Shown: positions 1-6,246, numbered from the stretch's first letter. The stretch: DNA of 7,209 bases from Alphaproteobacteria bacterium (GCA_023301785.1 JALZUF010000107.1:1-7209), one strand, 5' to 3'. Numbers and translations: made by a program. The notes: a model not told the origin generated them from the sequence alone.

Positions 1-9
1 GTTTTATAA

Positions 10-1611
10 GTGTTTGATTCACTAAGCGATAAACTAGGCGGCATATTCGACGGACTTCGGGGCAAAGGCTCTTTGAAGGAAGATGATGTGAACAACGCTG
101 CGCGCGAGATTCGCGTTGCTTTGCTTGAAGCTGATGTCGCCCTTCCCGTTGTTAAAGAATTCATCGAAATTATTAAAGAGCGCGCAATCGGCGCGGAAGT
201 CACAAAAGGCGTAAACCCTGCACAACAAGTCATCAAAATCGTCCATGACACGATGGTTGAAATGCTGGGTGGAGCCGAAGCGGAAGAGCTTAAAATTGAT
301 GGCGCCCCTCCTTCTGCTTTCCTTATGGTTGGTTTGCAAGGATCTGGTAAAACAACATCGACTGCCAAAATCTCTAAATTCCTGACCGACAAGCGCAATA
401 AGAAAATCCTTATGGCCTCGCTCGACACGCAACGCCCTGCCGCGCAAGATCAGCTTGCAGTATTAGGTGAACAAACAGGCGTAAGCACCTTAGAAATCAT
501 CAAAGGTCAGTCTCCGATTGATATTACAAAACGTGCGATGGAAGAAGCCCGCCTCGGTGGTTACGACATCGTCATGCTCGACACTGCAGGTCGCCTCTCT
601 ATTGACCAAGAACTAATGGGCGAAGTCGCCGAAATCTCTAAAATCGCAAAACCAACCGAAACACTTCTCGTTGTTGATGCAATGACAGGGCAAGACGCCG
701 TAAACGTCGCATCCGAATTTGACGAAAAAGTCGGCATTACTGGGATCATGATGACCCGTATTGACGGTGACGCCCGTGGCGGTGCCGCAATGTCAATGAA
801 GGCCGTAACAGGCAAGCCTGTTAAACTTATGGGGACTGGTGAGCAATGGGACAAGATTGAGCCCTTCCACCCTGACCGTATCGCTGGACGTATCCTTGGT
901 ATGGGTGACGTTGTGTCCTTGGTTGAAAAGGCGCAAGAAAACGTCAACGAAGAAGACGCCGCCGAAATGGCAGAGAAGTTTAAAAAAGGTCAATTCGACT
1001 TTAACGATCTTCTAAAGCAAATGCGTCAAATGACAAAAATGGGCGGCGCTGGCGCTCTCATGAAAATGATGCCGGGTCTTGGTAAAATGGCCAAAGCCCT
1101 AGAAGGCAACGACCTTGCCGAAAGCACATTAAAAAAACACGAAGCCATCATCCTATCGATGACTTTGAAAGAACGCGAAAAACCATCTTTGATGAATGCC
1201 TCCCGTAAAAAGCGTATCGCTGTCGGGTCTGGTACAACGGTTCAAGAAATCAACAAGCTGTGTAAACAACAACAGCAGATGGAAACCGTCATGAAGAAGA
1301 TCAAAAAGATGGGCATGGGCGGCATGATGAAACAGATGAAAGGTCTGATGGGCGGTAAAGGTGATGAGCTTGAGATGATCTCAAAATCTATGGACCCCGA
1401 AGCCCTCGCTTCCGACATGATGAGCGAAGGCCCACTTGGCGCAAATCCATTCGACGACGCAGGCAATATGGCTGGCGGCGCAACCACAATGCCTGGCCTT
1501 GCTGGCTTAGGCGGCGGTATGGGTGGCATGGGAATGGGTGGTCAAATGCCTGGAATGCCTGCCCGCGGCGGATCAAAGAAAAATCGTAAACCTAAGAAAA
1601 AGAAGAGATAA
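10..1611 (+). CDS. ffh: Signal recognition particle protein Ffh (SRP54 homologue), complete
   Basis: This is the GTPase subunit of the bacterial signal recognition particle. It binds 4.5S/6S RNA and hydrophobic signal sequences at the ribosome and delivers the complex to FtsY at the membrane. The 533-residue protein shows the N domain (about 1-95, with ALLEADVALPVV at 37-48) and the G domain. Its GTPase motifs are the P-loop GLQGSGKTT (108-116), DTQRPAAQDQL (139-149), DTAGR (191-195), TRIDGDARGG (249-258) and GTGEQWDKIEPF (275-286). The Met-rich M domain follows from about 300, with the RNA-binding SGTTVQEINKL at 407-417. After about residue 436 there is a Gly/Met/Pro-rich tail ending in a basic KKNRKPKKKKR. 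The start is GTG at position 10, chosen because MFDSLSDKLGG matches the usual Ffh N-terminus. Only nine bases lie upstream, so promoter and ribosome site cannot be judged. It heads the rpsP-rimM run, as usual in alphaproteobacteria. Confidence 0.98.
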   Translation: MFDSLSDKLGGIFDGLRGKGSLKEDDVNNAAREIRVALLEADVALPVVKEFIEIIKERAIGAEVTKGVNPAQQVIKIVHDTMVEMLGGAEAEELKIDGAPPSAFLMVGLQGSGKTTSTAKISKFLTDKRNKKILMASLDTQRPAAQDQLAVLGEQTGVSTLEIIKGQSPIDITKRAMEEARLGGYDIVMLDTAGRLSIDQELMGEVAEISKIAKPTETLLVVDAMTGQDAVNVASEFDEKVGITGIMMTRIDGDARGGAAMSMKAVTGKPVKLMGTGEQWDKIEPFHPDRIAGRILGMGDVVSLVEKAQENVNEEDAAEMAEKFKKGQFDFNDLLKQMRQMTKMGGAGALMKMMPGLGKMAKALEGNDLAESTLKKHEAIILSMTLKEREKPSLMNASRKKRIAVGSGTTVQEINKLCKQQQQMETVMKKIKKMGMGGMMKQMKGLMGGKGDELEMISKSMDPEALASDMMSEGPLGANPFDDAGNMAGGATTMPGLAGLGGGMGGMGMGGQMPGMPARGGSKKNRKPKKKKR

Positions 1612-1616
1612 GTAAA

Positions 1617-1982
1617 ATGAGTATCACTGAAGACAACACAAATAACACAACAAATTTTACAGGCACTTTTGCCGAAGCTGTATCTATAGTTGAAGATCAA
1701 GGTTGTAGCCTGACGTTAGATCTTGGTGGTTACCAAGGTAACATGACATATACGATACAGCCATATGAAGAAGGCGATTTCGAAGACGCTGCAACAATCG
1801 ATATGAGCACATCATCAGGCGTAATTCCAACAGTAATGTTAGGTTTTTGTATGAGAGCAGAACCTGCAAAAGTTATTGAAACAAAAGACGCAACACCAAC
1901 AGTAACTGTCATACCAACAGCATACTCAACCATAACAGCTGGACAAAGAAATTCCGCTCCTGCCCTAACGGCAGCAGCATAA
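1617..1982 (+). CDS. Small hypothetical protein between ffh and rpsP
   Basis: I do not recognise this 121-residue protein. It starts 5 bases after the ffh stop, in the same direction, so it is probably co-transcribed with ffh and rpsP. It is rich in Thr, Ser and Ala, has two Cys (30 and 78), and shows no signal peptide or membrane helix. Alternating hydrophobic/Thr stretches (SLTLDLG at 31-37, TVTVIPT at 95-101, STITAG at 104-109) suggest a beta-rich fold, and the end is low-complexity Ala (APALTAAA). The ribosome site is weak: only AAGAGATAAG precedes the ATG. It looks somewhat more AT-rich than ffh, and such a gene is not part of the usual ffh-rpsP cluster, so it is probably lineage-specific. 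Its C-terminal half may be distantly related to the partial minus-strand protein at 7057-7209. It is likely a real gene, function unknown. Confidence 0.72.
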   Translation: MSITEDNTNNTTNFTGTFAEAVSIVEDQGCSLTLDLGGYQGNMTYTIQPYEEGDFEDAATIDMSTSSGVIPTVMLGFCMRAEPAKVIETKDATPTVTVIPTAYSTITAGQRNSAPALTAAA

Positions 1983-2003
1983 CAAACATTTTAACTAAAA
2001 CTT

Positions 2004-2010
2004 AAAGGAG
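2004..2010 (+). promoter_or_regulatory. Strong Shine-Dalgarno site of rpsP
   Basis: AAAGGAG lies 7 bases before the ATG at 2018. It is the best ribosome-binding site in the window, and it contrasts with the weak or absent sites of the gene at 1617, rimM and trmD. This fits the high expression expected of a ribosomal protein and fixes the S16 start. Confidence 0.85.
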
Positions 2011-2017
2011 AACTAAA

Positions 2018-2548
2018 ATGGCACTATCAATGAGACTATCAAGAGGCGGACGTAAATCCCGTCCATTCTACCGTATCGTCGTAGCAGACAAGCGTATGCC
2101 ACGTGACGGTCGTTACATCGAACGTTTGGGTACATACAACCCACTATTGGCTAAAGATGACGCAAACCGCGTGACGCTAAACGAAGACCGTATCAAACAT
2201 TGGCTTGGTGAAGGTGCAGAAGCATCTTACCGTGTTGCTGTGTTCCTAGGTAAAGCGGGTATCGCCCCAATGCCAGCAACACCAAACAATCCTAACAAAG
2301 GTAAGCCATCTGAAAAAACGAAGATGCGTATTGCTGATAAGGAAGAAAAGAAAAAAGCACAAGCTGAAGCCGCTGAAGCTGCTAAAGAAGAAGAAAAAGC
2401 TGCTGCCGCTGCTGCTAAGGAAGAAGCGAAAGCCGCTGCCGAATCTCCTGCTGAAGAAGCTGCTCCTGAAGCACCAGCTGAAGAAGCAAAAGCCGATGAC
2501 GCTGCACCAGCAGAAGCTGAAGCACCTGCTGAAGAAAAGAAAGACTAA
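2018..2548 (+). CDS. rpsP: 30S ribosomal protein S16 with long Ala/Glu/Lys C-terminal tail
   Basis: S16 is an early-assembly protein of the 30S subunit that binds 16S rRNA. The core is textbook: MRLSRGGRKSRPFYRIVVAD (5-24), PRDGRYIERLGTYNPL (28-43), and the later IKHWLGEGAEAS (59-70) and LGKAGI (77-82). The protein has 176 residues, whereas the usual bacterial S16 is about 80-100. The excess is a low-complexity, mainly acidic tail (about 111-176) of Ala, Glu and Lys with Pro near its end, encoded by repeated GCT/GAA-type codons. Tails of this kind occur on alphaproteobacterial S16, but this one is long. The gene is followed after 2 bases by rimM, so translation is probably coupled. The start is set by the Shine-Dalgarno site at 2004-2010. 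Confidence 0.97.
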   Translation: MALSMRLSRGGRKSRPFYRIVVADKRMPRDGRYIERLGTYNPLLAKDDANRVTLNEDRIKHWLGEGAEASYRVAVFLGKAGIAPMPATPNNPNKGKPSEKTKMRIADKEEKKKAQAEAAEAAKEEEKAAAAAAKEEAKAAAESPAEEAAPEAPAEEAKADDAAPAEAEAPAEEKKD

Positions 2549-2550
2549 TC

Positions 2551-3048
2551 TTGTCGCGAATATGTGTAGCGAAAATAGCAACGGCGCACGGCATCAAAGG
2601 CTTTGTGAAATTGCACGTTTTTGCGGATGATCCACAACTCGCGAACGGCATATTATTTACAAGTGAGAGCGGCGATAAAACGCTCTCACTTAAATTAAAA
2701 AATGCAACGGCCAAACATTGGCTAGCAGAGGTCGAAGGTATTTCCGACCGCAACGACGCCGAAAAACTACGCGGCACAGAACTCTATATCAATAAAGACC
2801 TCCTCCCCGAAGCAAACAAAGACGAATTCTATATCGCTGACCTCATAGGACTCAGCTGTATTGATAACGCTCAAAAACATATCGGAAAAATTATTGCCGT
2901 TGAAAACTTTGGCGCCAGCGATCTTCTTGATATAAAACCAGAAGGAAGCGAAAGCTTCTACCTCCCCTTCACTGATGACACTATCTTGGAAATCACAGAC
3001 ACCACCGTGACGATTGAAATCCCCGAAGGATTATTAGATGACGCATGA
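2551..3048 (+). CDS. rimM: 16S rRNA processing / ribosome maturation factor RimM
   Basis: RimM is a 30S assembly factor that binds S19 and helps the 16S rRNA 3' (head) domain mature. The 165-residue protein shows the N-terminal beta-barrel with AHGIKGFVK (12-20), DRNDAEKLRGTELY (66-79), then the PRC-barrel part with EFYIADLIGL (92-101), FGASDLLDI (120-128) and YLPFTDDTI (137-145). The start is TTG at 2551. It follows the rpsP stop by 2 bases and gives the expected N-terminus MSRICVAKIA, and the reading frame has no Met codon to serve as a later start. No good Shine-Dalgarno site is visible, so translation probably depends on coupling with rpsP. The last 11 bases overlap the next gene. In most proteobacteria trmD follows directly; here it is about 2.4 kb away. 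Confidence 0.96.
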   Translation: MSRICVAKIATAHGIKGFVKLHVFADDPQLANGILFTSESGDKTLSLKLKNATAKHWLAEVEGISDRNDAEKLRGTELYINKDLLPEANKDEFYIADLIGLSCIDNAQKHIGKIIAVENFGASDLLDIKPEGSESFYLPFTDDTILEITDTTVTIEIPEGLLDDA

Positions 3049-3292
3049 TGATGACGACAAGCTCGTATCCGTCGGCGTCTCTTTCAACAGCTTTCAAGCA
3101 CAGGTTATAAAGACAAAATTGGAAGCAAATGACATTCACTGTTTTCTATTCGATCAAGAAAGCTTTAACGCCATGTCACACCTCAGCCTCGCCATCGGCG
3201 GCATTCGCATCATGGTGCTACAAAGCGATTTAGAAGACGCAAAAAATCTTATTGCCGAAGCTCAAACAGAAATCGAAATCTCTAAAGATTAA
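3038..3292 (+). CDS. DUF2007-type small protein (putative signal-transducing domain)
   Basis: This 84-residue protein matches by eye the DUF2007 pattern: an opening strand (LVSVGVSFNSFQAQVIK, 9-25), a helix leading to LEANDIHCFLFD (28-39), and the diagnostic AIGGIRIMV (52-60), followed by a DLEDAKNLI helix (64-72). The family is soluble, small and of ill-defined function; the name 'putative signal transducing protein' is historical. The ATG at 3038 lies inside rimM (11-base overlap) and is the only in-frame Met at the N-terminus. GAAGGA at 3025-3030, 7 bases upstream, is a credible Shine-Dalgarno site within rimM, so it belongs to the rpsP-rimM transcript. Its stop overlaps the stop of the convergent minus-strand gene by 4 bases. 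The DDDD run near the N-terminus comes from the GATGATGACGAC that overlaps the rimM end. Confidence 0.85.
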   Translation: MTHDDDDKLVSVGVSFNSFQAQVIKTKLEANDIHCFLFDQESFNAMSHLSLAIGGIRIMVLQSDLEDAKNLIAEAQTEIEISKD

Positions 3293-4311
3293 AGCCCAAT
3301 AGGCACCATTCCTGTGTTTCTTGAAACATCTCGCGTTGGAACTCTATCATTTACAATTAATTTTACAGCCTCAAGAGGCGCAATACTGTCGCGCTCCACA
3401 ACCTTTGCAACGTCAAGCGCTGCCAATGCGGTGGCATCAGCCTTAGAATAACCATCTCGCTGAATAGCAACAGTAGCAATATCAAAGTACAAGTCGTATA
3501 CAGGATTCTCGTCATCATTTGCTGTCGGTGTATACGCCAACTTGTCCATAACACTCGGCATAAAGGCAAAGCGTTGTCCGTCTGTTGTTTTCGCGATAAG
3601 ACTCAGGTCATCAGGCAAAAAGCTTGCGACACTTTCTGAAGAAGCCAACGTCTGAAACACCCGATCAAGGGCTTCTTGATCACTTGTTACTGCATATCCA
3701 AACACCGCATCTTCATGCTTTTCTCGCCCAATAAGAACCGCCACTAATTTTGCTGCCTTATCAGGGTTTTTCCCTTCCGGATCTACAGACTTTAGCAAAA
3801 AGTCAAATCCAATTTGATACTCAGGATCGTTTAGCTCTGGTTGATAGACAAGCCCCATGAATGCATCTCTTGCTTGTGTAACGGCGCTCTGCAGTCTCGT
3901 TGGCACAAATGCCTCTTTAACCATGTCGACATCTACATTCGTACTTAAAAGACGCTCTTCACTTTTAAGAGCTTGTTCAGTTACGAAACTTTTGAAAGTT
4001 GCATCTCCCCAACCATTTGACGCATTGGAAACAACCAACGCTGCAACGCGGCGCGCTAAAGGTTTATTAAGCCCATCCCTTACTCTCAAAAGGTCAGCCA
4101 ACTCATCAAACGTCGCTTTATGATCTTCTGTAGAGCCCGCAGATGGGGTATTTGCCGCCACAGCGTCCCTTACAAACTTAAGTCGTCTTTCTTCTTGAAA
4201 ATGAAAATGTGTTGATCTTGACGCGCTAGTAATCGCTTCACCCAGCCCACTCGCTAAATTTCCTACACTACTAACAAATGCCTGTGTTGCTTCGTTTGAC
4301 CTAAATCCCAT
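3289..4311 (-). CDS. Unrecognised three-repeat protein, paralogue of the 4385-5368 gene
   Basis: I do not recognise this family. The product (340 residues) is soluble in appearance, without signal peptide or membrane helix, and mostly helical. It is clearly paralogous to its upstream neighbour: shared landmarks are RDGL (78-81), WGD (101-103), AFVPT (134-138), KAAKLVAVLIGR (185-196), GY (205-206), PDD (233-235) and DGQRFAFMP (244-252). Three internal units begin near residues 54, 156 and 260. Each has a Y/N-x-P opening, an aromatic F (68, 169, 276), a Gly 11-12 later (80, 180, 287) and then A-x-x-[VL]-[AV]-A. The start chosen is ATG at 4311, with AAGGGA (4318-4323) 6 bases upstream; a TTG at 4329 would place that site inside the gene. 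A TTGACA-containing promoter lies upstream. The 3' end overlaps the DUF2007 gene stop by 4 bases. The gene is antisense to the translation cluster and sits between rimM and trmD. Confidence 0.9.
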   Translation of the reverse strand: MGFRSNEATQAFVSSVGNLASGLGEAITSASRSTHFHFQEERRLKFVRDAVAANTPSAGSTEDHKATFDELADLLRVRDGLNKPLARRVAALVVSNASNGWGDATFKSFVTEQALKSEERLLSTNVDVDMVKEAFVPTRLQSAVTQARDAFMGLVYQPELNDPEYQIGFDFLLKSVDPEGKNPDKAAKLVAVLIGREKHEDAVFGYAVTSDQEALDRVFQTLASSESVASFLPDDLSLIAKTTDGQRFAFMPSVMDKLAYTPTANDDENPVYDLYFDIATVAIQRDGYSKADATALAALDVAKVVERDSIAPLEAVKLIVNDRVPTRDVSRNTGMVPIGL

Positions 4312-4317
4312 TGCGTA

Positions 4318-4323
4318 TCCCTT
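4318..4323 (-). promoter_or_regulatory. Shine-Dalgarno site deciding the 4311 start
   Basis: Read on the minus strand, AAGGGA stands 6 bases before the ATG at 4311. This good site decides for the ATG over the in-frame TTG at 4329, six codons upstream, which would leave the site inside the coding region. Confidence 0.75.
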
Positions 4324-4341
4324 TTCCAATAATTGAAAGGA

Positions 4342-4370
4342 AAACTAACCCTGAAAATTAAATATGTCAA
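4342..4370 (-). promoter_or_regulatory. Candidate sigma70-type promoter for the 3289-4311 gene
   Basis: On the minus strand TTGACA (4370-4365) is a perfect -35. A TAGTTT follows after 17 bases (4347-4342) as a weak -10. It lies in the 73-base gap between the two paralogues, just after the stop of the upstream one. The -35 and flanking bases (AATATGTCAAT on the plus strand, 4361-4371) are repeated exactly upstream of the other paralogue. The -10 is the uncertain part. Confidence 0.5.
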
Positions 4371-4384
4371 TTACTTTGTGGGTG

Positions 4385-5368
4385 TTATTTAACATCCAAC
4401 GATCGCACAACATCATTAGTCGGAGCAGTTACTTGAGAAGCAAGTGCCGTGTCTACTAAATACTGCCTGCTTAAACCATCGGTGATACGCAGGCCCTGCG
4501 CCGCTTTTTCAATCTGCCCACTTGCTAATGACACACTATCATCATCAGAAAACCCCACCTCCAAAAATCTCTGCTGAACAGCAATAAAGCTTTTAACGTA
4601 ACTGTCAGCTTCAAAAATTTTAGGTCTAAACTGATTTGCACTACGTCCTTCTGGAAGGTATGCCAATCGATCACCTTGTTTATTAAGCGCTACAATACTC
4701 GTATCCTCTGGGACAACACTCATAACACCGTTTTCTTCAATAGAGCTAAGAAGCGTCTCAACGGCTGCTTGCTGACCTATAGGCTCGTACCCCAAAGCGG
4801 AATGCTCTGCAATTTGACGGCCAATCAATACCGCCGCCAATTTCTTTGCGCGTTCTTTATCCGTGCCATAAACATCAAGTTTATCAGTCAAGCTTTCAAA
4901 ATTTCTCTTATACTCGAATGTATCTCCCATACCTTTTAACGGCACATAATTCCATCCATAGTAAGCATCTTTTAAACGCGTGCCCGCTTTACTTAAAACC
5001 TCTGACACTTCTGACGGTGCAAAAACATTATTAATTTTTAGGATATCCAAATCACATTTGTCTTTTTGTCTCTCATCACCAAGGGCATGACGCGCAATTT
5101 CACTCTCTCGATCACCCCATGGTGGTGGCTCTTCCATGCTTCGGTCTTTCATCGCGATTGTGATTGCCGCTGCTCTCTCCGCTGTAACCTGACCCAACCC
5201 GTCACGGTCTTTAAACAAATCAACCAACCCTTCAAATGCCACGCGATATTCTTCAGCAGATTCATCCGTAGGCGTATAATTCGCCACATCGCTCCGAATT
5301 TGCACAATGCTTTGCGTATACTCTTGCTGTGCAGCCATGTTCGCTGCTGTAAAATGATGTCCGTACAT
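4385..5368 (-). CDS. Unrecognised three-repeat protein, paralogue of the 3289-4311 gene
   Basis: This is the first gene of the minus-strand pair, 327 residues, family not recognised. There is no signal peptide or membrane segment, and the composition suggests a soluble, helix-rich protein. It shares with its neighbour RDGL (55-58), WGD (84-86), VFAPS (115-119), KKLAAVLIGR (175-184), GY (193-194), PED (220-222) and QGDRLAYLP (231-239). Three units of roughly 95-110 residues begin with Y-x-P at 31, 141 and 237. Each continues to F (45, 157, 261), then G (57, 168, 272), then [AS]-x-x-[AL]-A-[AS]. The third copy is the most diverged. It has a PPPWGD insertion (81-86) and a lone Cys at 105. The ATG at 5368 is preceded at 6 bases by AAGGAT (5375-5380). 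A 109-base divergent region separates it from trmD. No terminator is seen between it and the downstream paralogue, so read-through is likely. Confidence 0.9.
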   Translation of the reverse strand: MYGHHFTAANMAAQQEYTQSIVQIRSDVANYTPTDESAEEYRVAFEGLVDLFKDRDGLGQVTAERAAAITIAMKDRSMEEPPPWGDRESEIARHALGDERQKDKCDLDILKINNVFAPSEVSEVLSKAGTRLKDAYYGWNYVPLKGMGDTFEYKRNFESLTDKLDVYGTDKERAKKLAAVLIGRQIAEHSALGYEPIGQQAAVETLLSSIEENGVMSVVPEDTSIVALNKQGDRLAYLPEGRSANQFRPKIFEADSYVKSFIAVQQRFLEVGFSDDDSVSLASGQIEKAAQGLRITDGLSRQYLVDTALASQVTAPTNDVVRSLDVK

Positions 5369-5393
5369 AGTTTTATCCTTTTTTATTTATGTT

Positions 5394-5422
5394 AACAAAA
5401 ACCATCCTCAAGAATATGTCAA
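5394..5422 (-). promoter_or_regulatory. Candidate promoter for the 4385-5368 gene
   Basis: On the minus strand TTGACA (5422-5417) is a perfect -35 with the same flanks (AATATGTCAAT on the plus strand, 5413-5423) as the promoter of the paralogue. At 17 bases the -10 would be TTTGTT, which is poor. The distance from the -35 to the start codon (54 bases) is close to that of the other gene (59 bases). The shared element and similar placement are the main support. Confidence 0.45.
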
Positions 5423-5441
5423 TGATTTTATGTATCCCATA

Positions 5442-5471
5442 TTGCGAATAACCAAGTTTTAGGGCTATAAC
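5442..5471 (+). promoter_or_regulatory. Candidate trmD promoter giving a leaderless mRNA
   Basis: TTGCGA (5442-5447) and TATAAC (5466-5471) are separated by 18 bases. The -10 ends 6 bases before the trmD ATG at 5478, so a normal start point about 7 bases downstream of it would be the A of the ATG. There is no Shine-Dalgarno sequence before that ATG. The promoter faces away from the minus-strand pair. Confidence 0.55.
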
Positions 5472-5477
5472 ACTCGC

Positions 5478-6215
5478 ATGAGCAAACTTCACATCAACCT
5501 CCTCACCCTATTTCCCGATATGTTTCCGGGAATGTTGGGGCAATCCTTGGCCGGCAAAGCTTTGGAACGTGAAGATTGGAGCTTCGAGACTATTAACATC
5601 CGCGATTTCGCCACGGACAACCACAAAACCGTAGATGATACCCCCTATGGCGGCGGCGCAGGCATGGTCATGCGTGCAGATGTAGTAGAACAAGCTCTAT
5701 TGTCGATTGGAAGCGGCCATAGCGAGCCTGCTCGCCTGAGGCAAAATAAAGAATCACGTAAAATCTACCTTTCCCCCCGCGGCAAAGTCCTCAACCAAGC
5801 CTTAGCCAAAGAACTATCCCAAGAACAAAGCCTTACCCTTCTCTGTGGCCGTTACGAAGGTGTCGACCAACGCGTCCTTGATGCCCACGACTTCGAAGAA
5901 ATCTCAATCGGTGATTACGTCCTATCTGGCGGTGAACCCGCCGCAATGATCCTTATGGATGCGTGCATTCGTCTTATTCCTGGTGTCATGGGCAACGATG
6001 ATACGGCGGATAATGAAAGCTTTGGCATTAACACGGGCGGCCTTCTTGAGTACCCCCATTATACCCGTCCCGCGCAATGGACAGATGCCAATAATACGAC
6101 CCACGATGTTCCCGAAGTCCTAAAAAACGGCGATCACGCCAAAATCGACGCGTGGCGCCAAGAACAAAGCGAAAAGATCACAAAGGCCGTACGGCCAGAC
6201 TTGCTTAAAAAATAG
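5478..6215 (+). CDS. trmD: tRNA (guanine-N1-)-methyltransferase TrmD
   Basis: TrmD uses S-adenosylmethionine to methylate G37 next to the anticodon, which prevents +1 frameshifting. It is a dimeric SPOUT enzyme with a trefoil knot. The 245-residue protein shows the family marks LTLFPDMFPGML (9-20), TVDDTPYGGGAGMVM (51-65), YLSPRGK (97-103), LCGRYEGVDQRV (122-133), SIGDYVLSGGEPAA (143-156) and LLEYPHYTRP (189-198). By ungapped alignment from memory to E. coli TrmD, Arg154 corresponds to Arg165 here. The catalytic Asp169 falls on Glu180 (NESF), a conservative change. About 8-10 extra residues (81-94) sit before YLSPRGK. The gene has no Shine-Dalgarno site and a -10-like TATAAC just upstream, so it is probably leaderless. 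It is separated from rimM by the minus-strand pair, and rplS follows after 161 bases. Confidence 0.97.
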   Translation: MSKLHINLLTLFPDMFPGMLGQSLAGKALEREDWSFETINIRDFATDNHKTVDDTPYGGGAGMVMRADVVEQALLSIGSGHSEPARLRQNKESRKIYLSPRGKVLNQALAKELSQEQSLTLLCGRYEGVDQRVLDAHDFEEISIGDYVLSGGEPAAMILMDACIRLIPGVMGNDDTADNESFGINTGGLLEYPHYTRPAQWTDANNTTHDVPEVLKNGDHAKIDAWRQEQSEKITKAVRPDLLKK

Positions 6216-6246
6216 CCCAAAAATATCAATAAACCCCAATAATTAC

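Noticed and set aside
561..947. 128-codon minus-strand open frame inside ffh
   Set aside because: It lies wholly antisense to the GTPase domain of an unmistakable ffh, and its Ser/Thr/Ile/Pro-rich product looks like a reverse-frame artefact.
2400..2545. GCT/GAA-rich DNA as a repeat element
   Set aside because: The periodicity follows codons of the S16 tail, so it is protein low complexity rather than a separate DNA repeat.
2331..2630. 99-codon plus-strand open frame over the S16 tail
   Set aside because: It is an out-of-frame reading of the GCT/GAA repeats, giving a Lys/Leu run. It overlaps rpsP and rimM and has no ribosome site.
3857..4123. Plus-strand open frame antisense to the 3289-4311 gene
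   Set aside because: The minus-strand frame has the paralogue support and repeat structure. The plus-strand product has no recognisable features.
4312..4329. TTG start at 4329 for the minus-strand gene
   Set aside because: It would bury the AAGGGA site inside the gene, while the ATG at 4311 is perfectly placed behind it.
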